Part shown: piece after piece, positions 51,846 through 61,973 of the stretch
Layout: every line of letters starts with the position of its first letter
How positions within the stretch are numbered: position 1 is the first letter of the stretch
DNA from: Pseudodesulfovibrio sp. JC047
GTDB taxonomy: Bacteria > Desulfobacterota > Desulfovibrionia > Desulfovibrionales > Desulfovibrionaceae
DNA length: 64,000 bases
Reading direction: 5' to 3'
Assembly: GCF_010468615.1 (NCBI RefSeq)
Contig: NZ_WUEH01000002.1
Coordinates: 124,001-188,000, forward strand
The notes under the pieces: generated by a model
What the model saw: the letters and a program-made list of their open reading frames with translations, nothing else
Databases searched by the model: none
What the model was told of the DNA's origin: nothing
Position numbers and translations under genes: made by a program

Positions 51846-53900
51846 ATGGCATTTAAGGATTTTTCACTTCGGATTAAAATCGGAGGAAGCGTCTGTCTCG
51901 CTGTTTCGCTCATCCTCCTTGTTTACGCAGGTATCGTTGTTTCAAAAACAGAATCGATTTCCATTAATTCTGCCAAACAAATAGCCAATGAAATGGCAAA
52001 CCGGTACGGCAATCAAGTCAAAAACAACATTGAAAGAGCCCTCGATGCCGCCGTGACCACTGCTGCGACCTATGAAGGGCTGGTCACCAACAAACGTCTT
52101 GTTGACCGAAAGGTCATCGATGAGATGCAAAAGAGCGTGCTTCGATCCGAGCCCTCTTTCTATGGTATTCAATCCTGTTTCGAACCCAACGCGCTTGATG
52201 GCCGAGACGCTGAATTTCACGCCACAGGCGACCCGCAATGGGAACACATGGGCGGCGCATACGGGAACTATTGGTGGGAAGAGTCCGGCACTCTCAAGGT
52301 GACGAACCTGACCAAATACGACTACCCCAACACGCGTATCTGGTATCAAGGCCCACGGGACAAAAACGGTCCATACCTCACCGAACCATATTATTCGGAT
52401 GTTTCCAAAACCGAAATTGCGACCATCAGCGTTCCGGTCAAGGACAACGGAAAATTCATCGGGATCGTCGGTATTGACGTGGGTTTGGGAGCCTTTCAAC
52501 AGATGGTGGATGGCATTCACCCCATGGGAAGCGGCTATGCATTCATCCTCTCCAACCAAGGGCACTGCGTGGCCCACCCTGACAGCTCGGTCGTGGGCAA
52601 GAACTTTACCGAAGCATTTCCCCGGGAATTGAAAAGCACTATCCTCAACACCCTGGAACAGGGAAAGACATTTGAAGAATTCGTGGTTTCTCCCCTAGAC
52701 AACACCGAATATCTGTTCGTGTTTCAACCGGTTCTGCTCAAGGGGACAGGAACCCCGTGGTCCATCGGCATCGCCATTCCCAGAGACACCATCTATGCGG
52801 ACGCCAACGCATTCGTCTACCTGAGCATCTTTTTGGCCATCGGAGCGATTGTCCTGGTCATTATCCTGGTGCTTCTGATCGTCAAAAATATTACCGGCAC
52901 ACTGAATAAAGTCATTACCTTCGCCAAAAGAATCGCGGACGGCAATCTCATGGCCCATCTCGATATCAACCAGAAAGACGAGATCGGCATCATGGCTTCG
53001 ACGCTCACGGATATGGGCGCGAACCTCAGAGCCGTTGTCGGAGACGTGCGCACAGTGACAGGCAACGTGGCCTCCGGTTCGGAAGAGCTTTCCTCCACCT
53101 CAGTCTCCTTGTCTCAGGGCGCGACTGAACAGGCTGCGTCCATTGAAGAAATCTCGTCCAGCATGGAAGAAATGGCCTCGAACATCAGCCAGAACGCAGA
53201 AAATTCCGCAAAAACGCAAAACCTTGCCCACGGTGCTGCCGTCCAGGCCGAAGAGGGTGGAGAAGCCGTGGCCGGTGCGGTCACCGCCATGCGCAAAATC
53301 GCTGACAAGATCAATATCATTGAAGAAATAGCCCGACAAACCAACTTGTTGGCCCTGAACGCCGCCATTGAAGCCGCGCGTGCTGGTGAACACGGCAAGG
53401 GATTTGCCGTTGTCGCCGCAGAAGTCAGGAAACTGGCGGAACGGTCCGGTGTGGCTGCGGGAGAAATCAGTCAACTCGCCGTCGAAAGCGTGGATGTCGC
53501 GGATCGGGCAGGGGAGCTGCTCAGCAAATTGGTCCCGGACATTCAGCACACGGCGGAATTGGTCGAAGACATCACCACCGCCAGCCACGAACAAAACACT
53601 GGTGCAGCGCAAATCAACGCCGCCATCCAGCAGCTCGACAGTGTGGTTCAACAAAATGCCGCGGCTTCGGAAGAAATGTCTTCGACATCGACACAACTGT
53701 CCGACCAAGCGGCACATTTGCAAGCCACGGTTGATTTCTTCAAACTCGATGAAGAGAACAGTCGCTTGACTGTCCAGGCAACCCGACCAACGGCACAGGC
53801 ATTGAATCCCGCACCGTCCACTCCGAGACAGTCGGCCCATCAGGCATCAAACGGCATTGCCCTTAATATGGAAAATGACGAAGGATTTGAGCGATTCTAA
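51846..53900 (+). CDS. Methyl-accepting chemotaxis protein (Cache sensor)
   Basis: A 684-residue receptor with a first membrane helix (13-33), a periplasmic Cache-type sensor (about 35-295; I-W-Y-Q-G-P-R near the middle and [15 protein letters not shown] near the end), a second helix (about 318-342), HAMP (about 343-395) and a cytoplasmic signalling domain. Its conserved tip is [19 protein letters not shown]. The end (E-G-F-E-R-F) lacks the CheR/CheB docking pentapeptide. Ligands of Cache sensors are usually small acids or amino acids. The ATG at 51846 follows GGGAGC. No chemotaxis kinase gene is adjacent. Confidence 0.95.
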   Translation: MAFKDFSLRIKIGGSVCLAVSLILLVYAGIVVSKTESISINSAKQIANEMANRYGNQVKNNIERALDAAVTTAATYEGLVTNKRLVDRKVIDEMQKSVLRSEPSFYGIQSCFEPNALDGRDAEFHATGDPQWEHMGGAYGNYWWEESGTLKVTNLTKYDYPNTRIWYQGPRDKNGPYLTEPYYSDVSKTEIATISVPVKDNGKFIGIVGIDVGLGAFQQMVDGIHPMGSGYAFILSNQGHCVAHPDSSVVGKNFTEAFPRELKSTILNTLEQGKTFEEFVVSPLDNTEYLFVFQPVLLKGTGTPWSIGIAIPRDTIYADANAFVYLSIFLAIGAIVLVIILVLLIVKNITGTLNKVITFAKRIADGNLMAHLDINQKDEIGIMASTLTDMGANLRAVVGDVRTVTGNVASGSEELSSTSVSLSQGATEQAASIEEISSSMEEMASNISQNAENSAKTQNLAHGAAVQAEEGGEAVAGAVTAMRKIADKINIIEEIARQTNLLALNAAIEAARAGEHGKGFAVVAAEVRKLAERSGVAAGEISQLAVESVDVADRAGELLSKLVPDIQHTAELVEDITTASHEQNTGAAQINAAIQQLDSVVQQNAAASEEMSSTSTQLSDQAAHLQATVDFFKLDEENSRLTVQATRPTAQALNPAPSTPRQSAHQASNGIALNMENDEGFERF

Positions 53901-53940
53901 CGCAGCAGTGCTTGCATTGCATTCTTGAAATGGACAAAAA

Positions 53941-53972
53941 AAACAGGTCCCGGCACATGTCGGGACCTGTTC
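53941..53972. terminator. Bidirectional terminator
   Basis: AACAGGTCCCG and CGGGACCTGTT pair around GCACATGT between the convergent chemoreceptor and cytochrome b genes; A and T tracts flank both sides. Confidence 0.85.
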
Positions 53973-53985
53973 TTGATATCTCAAT

Positions 53986-54633
53986 TTATGAGGATTTTTT
54001 TTCCCACTCTTCCACTTCAAAGTCTTCAGGCACTTCTTCCCAGCCGGAAAACATGGCCGCCACATGTGCGGTCACTGAATGCCCCGTGGTCGTCATATAG
54101 ACATGAATGATCAGGAAGATGAGAAGGGCAAAGCCCCCGATCAGGTGCAACACAGCCACCACCCGAAGAGAAAGGAAACTCAAGCCCCAGTCAGCCCAAT
54201 TATTATATCCCCAATACAGAAAGCCAGTCACCATCTGGAACGGCAACAAAATGGCGGTCAGGCCAAGATAGGTCAACCGTTGCATGGGGTTGTGTTTGGC
54301 ACTCAGGGACTTGTGAACGGGATGATCTTCTCCTTTGAATATGCCGGAACTGTAATATCGTACCACTTCGAAAAGCTTTTTGGTGGTCGGGATATACTGT
54401 TTGTATTCGTGCGTGACAAACATCCAGAAAACAAAGAAAAAGAACATGCCAAGCCACAACAGCCCCACGGTATTGTGCAGGTCGACCGCCCCCATGAACC
54501 CCAACAACTCAAAGGAGCCGTGGATTTCAAATCCTGTTAACAAAAGCAGAATGATCGTGACAGCCTGAAACCAATGCCAAAACCGTTCGAACTTGGAATA
54601 CAGATATATTTTTTTCATGGATTTTTGATGCAT
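53986..54633 (-). CDS. Cytochrome b561-type membrane subunit
   Basis: A 215-residue protein with four membrane helices and heme-ligand His residues in the pattern of formate-dehydrogenase gamma/b561 proteins (F-E-R-F-W-H-W-F, D-L-H-N-T-V-G, V-L-H-L-I-G-G, L-I-I-H-V-Y). It lies three bases after the octaheme cytochrome gene on the same strand. The pair resembles a quinol-oxidising membrane module feeding a periplasmic multiheme reductase. Direction of electron flow (menaquinol to the octaheme protein) is inferred. Confidence 0.93.
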   Translation of the reverse strand: MHQKSMKKIYLYSKFERFWHWFQAVTIILLLLTGFEIHGSFELLGFMGAVDLHNTVGLLWLGMFFFFVFWMFVTHEYKQYIPTTKKLFEVVRYYSSGIFKGEDHPVHKSLSAKHNPMQRLTYLGLTAILLPFQMVTGFLYWGYNNWADWGLSFLSLRVVAVLHLIGGFALLIFLIIHVYMTTTGHSVTAHVAAMFSGWEEVPEDFEVEEWEKKSS

Positions 54634-54636
54634 GGC

Positions 54637-56358
54637 TTACCTCTCTTTCCTTTTGAGCCCTGAAGTAAAGCGCATGACGCCATGAACCACGACCGCAAAC
54701 AATGCGATACCAACGCCAAACCATCCCATGGAATCCACAATTCGTGTCGTGTCCCGACCCGGCAGATACACCCCTGAAAGGGTTGCAAGCCGACCATCAG
54801 GGGCATGACACTGCATACATTTGAGCGCGTGTTCCCGAGGCGCGACCATATGCGTGGTGGGGAAGGCATACGCTGTTTCAACAAACCCGAATTCGCCGCT
54901 GTACTGCTGCCCCGCGTATTTCATGCCGACCTCAATGGCTTTCTCCCAGTCAAACCCTTTCCAATAGGCAGTCTTGTCCGTCTTATCAAAAGGATAGAGA
55001 TGCGGAATCACCATGGTCTTGTTGATCTTGTCATAGGGTGAGATGGCCCGATGGACCTTGAACGGCATGATTCGAGAATCCGGGTCGTTCAAATCGCCTT
55101 TGGGCCGATTCAACCACACCGCTCCCGAAGGATCAATGGCGTCTTCGGTCGTGACATGATCCATTGTTCCATCAAACCAATAATATTCTGGAACCACGTC
55201 CTTTTCCCAAACAAATTCCCCTTTTTTCTTGAGAAAAATGGGTTTTCCCGCAGGTCCGATGACCTTGGACTTGCCACCGACCAGCCGACCGGCTCTGGAC
55301 CAATCCCACCACATCTTGGTGGACTGCGCACGGGCGAATTCAGGAATGTGACACGCCTGACAGGCCACCCTGTCGGTGTGGTCATTGAGTTTGGAATACA
55401 TACCCCCGCTCATGTGTGGCTGATCGCCATGGCAAGATTCACACATGATCTTGTCTCCAAGGTCATCCTGAAGCAGACTCTTGCGCTCAACGGCAGCCGG
55501 TTTTTCATAAATTCGCCCGGCAATATGGTGATTACGCGTGGTGTGACATCGGGTACACGCAAAATCCTGCCCCCCGGATCCCCTTGTGCCCATATGAACG
55601 TCGAGTGTCTTGTCTGGATTCACCAATGATGAATCCAGATCTCCATGTTTAACGGCATCTGCCCCACCGCCGAAGAAATGGCAGGTGCCACAATTTTTCC
55701 GTGTCGGTCGCCCAACAGACTGAGCCACCAACGACCAATCTGGGGCAAAATAGGTTTTCCCATTTGATTTGAACACCACCCCTTTCTGTTCACCTGGATG
55801 CAGCGGGTCCGCGACATATTTCGCAGGGTAGCCAGCGCCAGCCGGAAACTTCTTGTACGTTCCCGTGCGTTCATGACACACGAGACAGTCAACTTTTTCC
55901 TGTGACGAGAAATCAAAATGGATGTCCTTCCAACCATACCCGGCATGACATGATGTGCAACGAGCCTCGTTGCTTGCCGTGTTAATTCAGAAATTGTTGA
56001 CGGAAATGCCCCCTTTTCCGAATTTGGCAGGATTGCCGGCCTCATCCTTGTCGCGCCATGTCCAGTGGATTGTTTCATGAAACTGCAACGCGGCCAGGTT
56101 GTGACATCCGAGACACGCCTTGGTCACCGCTTCAGGTTGCATGGTCTTCTGGGCTTCCGAGTCAAATCGCAATTGCGCAAACTGACTGTGATCCGCCGTG
56201 ATCGTCTGTGTCAGCGGTTTTGCCTTGGTCGCCTGAATAGCCAACTTTCTGCCAGGAGCATTCTCATGATCCACTGCGGCCCACCCAACTCCAACATGCA
56301 CCACCACAAGCAACACTGCCAGGGCCATCAACAGCAGTCGCCGATTCCGAGTAATCAT
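54637..56358 (-). CDS. Octaheme cytochrome of tetrathionate-reductase (OTR) family with in-frame TGA, probable selenoprotein
   Basis: A 573-residue protein if the in-frame TGA at 55989-55987 is read as selenocysteine at residue about 124. N-terminal signal-anchor (about 6-25) and C-terminal membrane helix (about 545-565). Eight heme sites in one frame: C-L-G-C-H upstream of TGA, and C-T-S-C-H, C-L-V-C-H, C-G-T-C-H, C-T-R-C-H, C-E-S-C-H, C-Q-A-C-H and C-M-Q-C-H downstream. Reading through gives G-I-S-V-N-N-F-U-I-N-T-A-S-N-E-A-R-C. In the OTR family I recall a Cys close to the active-site heme in this stretch. A SECIS-like hairpin follows the TGA. Sequence on both sides is free of decay. The ATG at 56358 has CAGGAGG. 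A b-type cytochrome gene follows. Confidence 0.85.
55957..55989 (-). promoter_or_regulatory. Bacterial SECIS-like element after the in-frame TGA
   Basis: After TGA (55989-55987) there are 13 bases, then GCAACGA-GGC-TCGTTGC (55973-55957): a perfect 7-base stem with a GGC loop. The loop starts 20 bases after TGA, inside the range usual for bacterial SECIS elements, and begins with G as these do. Confidence 0.7.
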
Positions 56359-56526
56359 GGATAACCTCCTGTTACTCTCTCCCGCCATTTCCCAACGGTC
56401 TCACGAGCCCCAAAAGATACTCGTTTACCTATATGTGCATGTTTTCACGAAGAATGTCCATGAATCGAATTATTTTTACGGTCATTTGGTACTATTTGTA
56501 TGAAAACGGGGTATTATATCCACATT

Positions 56527-57531
56527 CTATCCCTTAAGAGGGGGAGAAACCATGTTTTCGACCACGGCCTGGGGAAACCCGAAAATCCGTGAGGTAAACC
56601 GCACGTACCAGGCGGCGGACTGCACCTGTATGACATAGGCCAAAGCCAGGACCAGAGCGGCATCCGAGCCTTTTTGGCCAAATGCATTCAGGGCGATGGC
56701 AAGGGCAATGGACAGGTTGCGCATGACCGACCCATAGACCAGGGCGATAGCGTCATCTCGTGACAAAAAGAACTTACCTATAACAGTACTCAATACAAAA
56801 TTCACCGAATAGATCAAAATAAGCGGTACGAGTATATCGAACAAGACTTCCGGGGCCGAGACAATGGTGCGTGCTTTGAGAGCCAGAGCCACAAACACGA
56901 TCCCAAGAACACCAAGGGTGGAAATCGGAGGGAACTTTGGTCCCACCTTTTTTTGAAAAACAGTCTGCCCATATCGTTTGACCAAGGCCCGTTGGGTCAC
57001 AAATCCCAAAAACATGGGCAAAAATACGATCAGCACAATCTGTTTGAAAACGGCCAGAATCTCTATGGACAGTGTTTCTCCCATGAGTGCCTGCACATAC
57101 ACAGGGGTTGCCAACGAGCCACACACCAGCCCGATAACGGTCATCTTGATGGCGGCAGACATGTTTCCCTTGGCAAACCCGGTCCAGGAAATGGTCATTC
57201 CACTGGTCGGGACCAATCCGACCAAAAGCAGTCCGAGGGCCAGGGAGGGAGCGTCTTTGAAAAAAAGGAGACCAATGCCATACGCCAAAAAAGGGACCAC
57301 CCCGAAATTCAAGAGCTGTGTCAGTATTTGAGCTTTGCCATCGCCCCCCTCAAAGACCTTTTTGATCTTGAGCGTGACCATCATGGGGTACACCATGAGA
57401 AAAGTGAACGGGACGATCAGGGCTGTAAGCCAGCGCGCGTCGGCAAACAATCCATACAGAAACCCGGCCGTCATCATCACAGGGATGGCGACGACCAGAT
57501 TTTTCGTTATTTTTTGAAGGATTCCAAACAT
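56527..57531 (-). CDS. BASS-type sodium symporter / arsenite permease-like protein
   Basis: A 334-residue protein with about ten membrane helices of the bile acid:sodium symporter superfamily, which also contains ACR3 arsenite exporters. The conserved G-L-V-P-T-S-G-M-T-I-S-W (about 125-136) and L-V-Y-G-S-V-M-R-N-L-S-I-A-L-A (about 267-281) are visible. No arsR or arsC is adjacent, so arsenic resistance is not supported by context; other substrates (organic acids, sulfur compounds) are possible. The gene follows a zinc-ribbon gene on the same strand after 21 bases. Confidence 0.88.
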   Translation of the reverse strand: MFGILQKITKNLVVAIPVMMTAGFLYGLFADARWLTALIVPFTFLMVYPMMVTLKIKKVFEGGDGKAQILTQLLNFGVVPFLAYGIGLLFFKDAPSLALGLLLVGLVPTSGMTISWTGFAKGNMSAAIKMTVIGLVCGSLATPVYVQALMGETLSIEILAVFKQIVLIVFLPMFLGFVTQRALVKRYGQTVFQKKVGPKFPPISTLGVLGIVFVALALKARTIVSAPEVLFDILVPLILIYSVNFVLSTVIGKFFLSRDDAIALVYGSVMRNLSIALAIALNAFGQKGSDAALVLALAYVIQVQSAAWYVRFTSRIFGFPQAVVENMVSPPLKG

Positions 57532-57552
57532 GCACTATCCTCGTTTAAACGA

Positions 57553-57771
57553 TCAATCCTGTCCGGAATCGCCCATTTCCGTTTCTCGGCATTCCGGATC
57601 GGAACAACACGGAGCCTCGCCATCGCGATACACCACCACACCACTGCGGACCGGTTCCACGATAAAGCGGCTGGCACATTCGGCACAATTGACATAAAAG
57701 GGACGATAATCTCCATGATCGGTGGTTTCCTGGCCTGCGTTGCAATACGGGCAATGAACTTGGGTACTCAT
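57553..57771 (-). CDS. Small zinc-ribbon protein
   Basis: A 72-residue protein with two CxxC pairs (C-P-Y-C and C-A-E-C) forming a zinc ribbon, and a further C-C-S-D-P-E-C near the end. No family was recognised. The ATG at 57771 follows AAGGAGG. It leads the transporter gene in a two-gene operon and is divergent from the Crp/Fnr regulator. Confidence 0.85.
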   Translation of the reverse strand: MSTQVHCPYCNAGQETTDHGDYRPFYVNCAECASRFIVEPVRSGVVVYRDGEAPCCSDPECRETEMGDSGQD

Positions 57772-57879
57772 GAGAACCTCCTTACAGTGTTTTGTTCTGA
57801 TGTGCCTTCACCCTATCCATTCAACAGCGGTCAGCCATTGATCTCGATCAACACAACACACTTTTTTCAGGATTTCTTC

Positions 57880-58527
57880 ATGCAGATACCCACTCTCAAG
57901 AACGCCATTCGGAATTTCCCCATATTTTCCCAACTTCAGGAGCACCAGCTCGATCGGCTGGCCTCCCACGCGGAAATCATGGAATTCCCCAAACGCTCTC
58001 TGTTTTTCAGCGAAGACAATGCAGCCCACGGACTTCATGTTCTGCTATCCGGACTGGTCAAGCTTTTCAAAATATCCGAAGACGGCAAGGAACAGACCAT
58101 TTTCCTCTTTGGCCCTGGAGAACCATTCTGTCTCTGTTCGGCTTTTTCCGATGGACGACTCCCTGCCAATCTCGCGGCATTGGAAAAAAGTACCGTCCTC
58201 TTCATTCCCCCGAAGGAATTCGACGCCATGGTCCGCGAAGATCCGTCCATCCTCCTTGCCATGATGCGCGTCATGTCCAGACGGCTCAAGGAAGCCATGG
58301 ACATGATCGATTCCCTCTCGCTCAAGCAGATACCCTCACGGCTCATGGCCTACTTTGAAACTCACCACACCAACGGTCTGGTTTCTCTGGATATCTCACA
58401 CCGGGAACTGGCCAAGATCATCGGCATCACGCCAGAAGCCTTGTCCCGCACGCTCAAGAAGATGGTTGACCACGGTTCCATTTCCATGGACGGCACCGAC
58501 TTCGTGCTCGCCGACATCCCATCCTGA
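57880..58527 (+). CDS. Crp/Fnr family transcription regulator
   Basis: A 215-residue protein with a cyclic-nucleotide-binding-like beta-roll (about 15-125; F-G-P-G-E-P-F and an effector-type pocket without the Arg-Ser pair of CRP) and a C-terminal winged helix (about 150-205; I-S-H-R-E-L-A-K-I-I-G-I-T-P-E-A-L-S-R-T-L). The four N-terminal Cys of FNR are absent, so it does not hold that oxygen-sensing cluster. Similar proteins in sulfate reducers sense other signals. It is divergent from the zinc-ribbon/BASS operon and close to the OTR-like reductase genes, which are possible targets. The ATG at 57880 replaces a long false upstream open frame. Confidence 0.9.
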   Translation: MQIPTLKNAIRNFPIFSQLQEHQLDRLASHAEIMEFPKRSLFFSEDNAAHGLHVLLSGLVKLFKISEDGKEQTIFLFGPGEPFCLCSAFSDGRLPANLAALEKSTVLFIPPKEFDAMVREDPSILLAMMRVMSRRLKEAMDMIDSLSLKQIPSRLMAYFETHHTNGLVSLDISHRELAKIIGITPEALSRTLKKMVDHGSISMDGTDFVLADIPS

Positions 58528-58623
58528 AAAAACCCACTCGCCTCGTAGCCGACAAAAACACCTCACCCGTTGAGACAACGCTGAACATCATATAGAGTCA
58601 TGGAAAAATGTCTGGGAGGGATC

Positions 58624-60015
<1,392 letters not shown>

Positions 60016-60029
60016 CTTTTTTCGAAGAG

Positions 60030-60510
60030 TTGCCTCCGGCGGCTGGGGGAAAAGGAGAGACAAACCCTTTGAAAAGGGCTTTTTCTCTCCTCTTCCCCCA
60101 GACCCCCATCTCCTCTTTTTTCCTAAACTTTTTGTGTGCCTTCGGCAGGTGTGTACGTCAGCGTGATGACACGGCTGTCATGTGGAATGTGGGATGCCTC
60201 CGGCGGCCAGAGGGGAACCTCTTGGAAGAGGTTCCCCTCTGGACTCCCTTCCAGAACTTTTTATCGCGCCTTCGGCGAGGTTCCACGACATCCATTAAGT
60301 GGGATTGAAGAATGAAAAGGAAAAAGAGGGAAGAAAGTTTTGTAAAAAAAATGCAATTTTAAACAATGTTTTTTTCAAGAACCGACAGCTTCGAGCGAAG
60401 CGAGCGACAAAAAGTTTAGGAGAGTCCAGAGAACCCTTTTCAAAGGGTTCTCTGGCAGGTCCAGGACAGCGTCCTGGTCCCGCTGAAAGCGACCGCCGGT
60501 AGGGCTGGTG
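60030..60510 (-). repeat. Long composite hairpin-rich repeat, copy 2 (inverted)
   Basis: This carries the same modules as 18763-19460 in reverse orientation and reverse order: the GGGAAAGGGAGAGAAAACCC-type hairpin module with the TGCCTCCGGC edge (60030-60150), the AGAGGGGAACCTCTT hairpin module (about 60192-60280), the AT-rich spacer with a shared TTCTTCAATCCCAC segment, and the CTTCGAGCGAAGCGAGC and CTCTGGACTCTCC-type modules ending in the GGACGCTGTCC module (to 60510). It has one hairpin unit fewer than copy 1. Several hairpins end in T or A runs and could stop transcription after the fumarase gene. Confidence 0.85.
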
Positions 60511-60779
60511 TCGTTGAAAGTGTGATAGAGAGGGATGAAAAGGGGGGAGAGAATCCATCGTCCTGCCATCCGGCACTGGGGAGAAGTGCTCGATTCAGGT
60601 GGCGGAGAGACTGCTTTTGGCAGTCAAGCATCATGGCTTTGCTGATTTTTCTGGAGAGAAAGAACCAGCGTGGCATTGTTGCACACACCGTGTGGAGGCA
60701 GGCGATGAACTCAGTTCGCAGTCGGATCGGTTTTGGAGAAAATCGATCCTTTGGCTGCGAGAAATAGTGATTTGGGTGA
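60511..60779. other. Gap without a supported gene
   Basis: Short frames here are not convincing. AAAATCGATCCTTTGGCTGC contains no strong hairpin. Nothing else is seen. Confidence 0.5.
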
Positions 60780-60938
60780 TCAGACCAGTTGACTGATTCC
60801 GATGCTCATGAGAAAGGCAATACCGACCCAGAGAAACGTTTTCGTCACTTTGAGACGTCTGGGCATACAATATGTTGTATCGCAATCTTCGGGTGTAAAC
60901 ATGTACACGAGGCCATTGGTTTTTTCTTCACGGAACAT
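60780..60938 (-). CDS. Small membrane protein (52 residues)
   Basis: An open frame too short for a usual cutoff: ATG at 60938, stop TGA at 60782-60780. The ribosome site AAGGAG lies six bases upstream. The protein has a polar N-terminus with two Cys (C-D-T-T-Y-C), a basic stretch (P-R-R-L-K-V-T-K) and one C-terminal membrane helix (W-V-G-I-A-F-L-M-S-I-G-I). The basic-then-helix order suggests an N-in topology. It is divergent from a LysR gene, so it may be its target. Confidence 0.65.
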   Translation of the reverse strand: MFREEKTNGLVYMFTPEDCDTTYCMPRRLKVTKTFLWVGIAFLMSIGISQLV

Positions 60939-61085
60939 GGCGTACTCCTTGATCTACCCTTGAAATTCATGGAATTATCTCACGTATACGTAGCCAAAAA
61001 GGGATCGAGTGGTCCAATAACAATGCGTGAGACTATATATAAGCAAACCTGATAGCTCTCTGTACTTTTGAAGGAATCGAAAAAG

Positions 61086-61973
61086 ATGGAATTATATCAG
61101 CTTAAAACGTTTGTTGCCGTGGCAGAGGAAGGGAATTTTACTCGTGCGGGAAAGCGGGTTCATGCCTCCCAGCCAGCGGTGAGTGCGCATATCAAGGCCT
61201 TGGAAGACGAGCTTGGCGTCCGGTTATTTGACCGGGTGGCACGTGGAGTTGAGTTGACCCATGCCGGTGAGGAATTGGTGCATGATGCCATTGAGGTGCT
61301 TGCTGCGGCGAACACGTTGGAGGCCCGGGCCGTGACATTGGGTGGTGCGGTGACGGGACAGATGACGTTGGGTTTGTGTGCCGATCCGAAGTATCTCAAG
61401 GTCAGCGGCCTGCTCAATCAGATTGGTGAACGGTTTCCTCGGTTGAATTTGAAATTGGCCATGTCGCCTTCAGGGACCGTGCTTAATGAGATTCGGGCAC
61501 GTAATATGGACGCCGGTTTTGTTTTTTCTGGGAACCCGTATGGAGATCTCACGAGTATCAAATTGGCTGATCCGTTGTATTGTGTCATGGGTGCGGCACA
61601 TATGGAACAGGATTTGGCCAAGGCCGGGCCGGAGGAATTGTCTGCATATACGTGGGTGGTTGCGACGAGCAACAGTCCGCTTAGAGAATTACAGGTTCAG
61701 CTTTTCAATAAATATGGCATTATTCCGGCTCAGATCATCAGCGTGAATTCGGAAGAACTCATGCGGCCATTGGTGGTCGAAGGCAAGGCGTTGGGCGTGA
61801 TGCGGGATGATGAGGCGGACACGCTTCTGGCATTGAACAAGGGGGCAGAGTGTCCCTTGTTGGGACGTCATTCGCTGGAGATGAATTTTGTGTATCGCAA
61901 AAGCCAGGCCGAGGATCCGTCCATGGTCATGCTGATCGACATCGTGCGCAAGGAATGGGGGCTGGAGGACTAG
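61086..61973 (+). CDS. LysR-family regulator 1
   Basis: A 295-residue regulator starting M-E-L-Y-Q-L-K-T-F-V-A-V-A, with a winged helix (about 1-60; N-F-T-R-A-G-K-R-V-H-A-S-Q-P-A-V-S-A-H-I-K-A-L-E) and an effector domain (about 90-295). The ATG at 61086 has AAGGA; the TTG at 61068 is less likely. A paralogue faces it and their stop codons share bases (CTAG 61970-61973). The target could be the divergent 52-residue membrane protein. Confidence 0.92.
   Translation: MELYQLKTFVAVAEEGNFTRAGKRVHASQPAVSAHIKALEDELGVRLFDRVARGVELTHAGEELVHDAIEVLAAANTLEARAVTLGGAVTGQMTLGLCADPKYLKVSGLLNQIGERFPRLNLKLAMSPSGTVLNEIRARNMDAGFVFSGNPYGDLTSIKLADPLYCVMGAAHMEQDLAKAGPEELSAYTWVVATSNSPLRELQVQLFNKYGIIPAQIISVNSEELMRPLVVEGKALGVMRDDEADTLLALNKGAECPLLGRHSLEMNFVYRKSQAEDPSMVMLIDIVRKEWGLED

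Noticed and set aside
54637-56358. Reading the octaheme cytochrome as two genes or a pseudogene
   Set aside because: Both parts are in one frame with no other stop or decay, the second part has no ribosome site at its GTG (55881), two heme motifs fall at or before that GTG, and a SECIS-like hairpin stands after the TGA.
56527-57531. Arsenite exporter (arsB/acr3)
   Set aside because: Family likeness fits the wider BASS superfamily, but no ars genes are adjacent, so the specific role is not supported.
56953-57879. Upstream extension of the Crp/Fnr frame (524 codons in all)
   Set aside because: The first 309 codons are antisense to the transporter and zinc-ribbon genes and low in complexity; the Crp fold starts at 57880 with a fitting ribosome site.
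57880-58527. FNR-type oxygen sensor
   Set aside because: The N-terminal Cys set needed for the 4Fe-4S cluster is absent.
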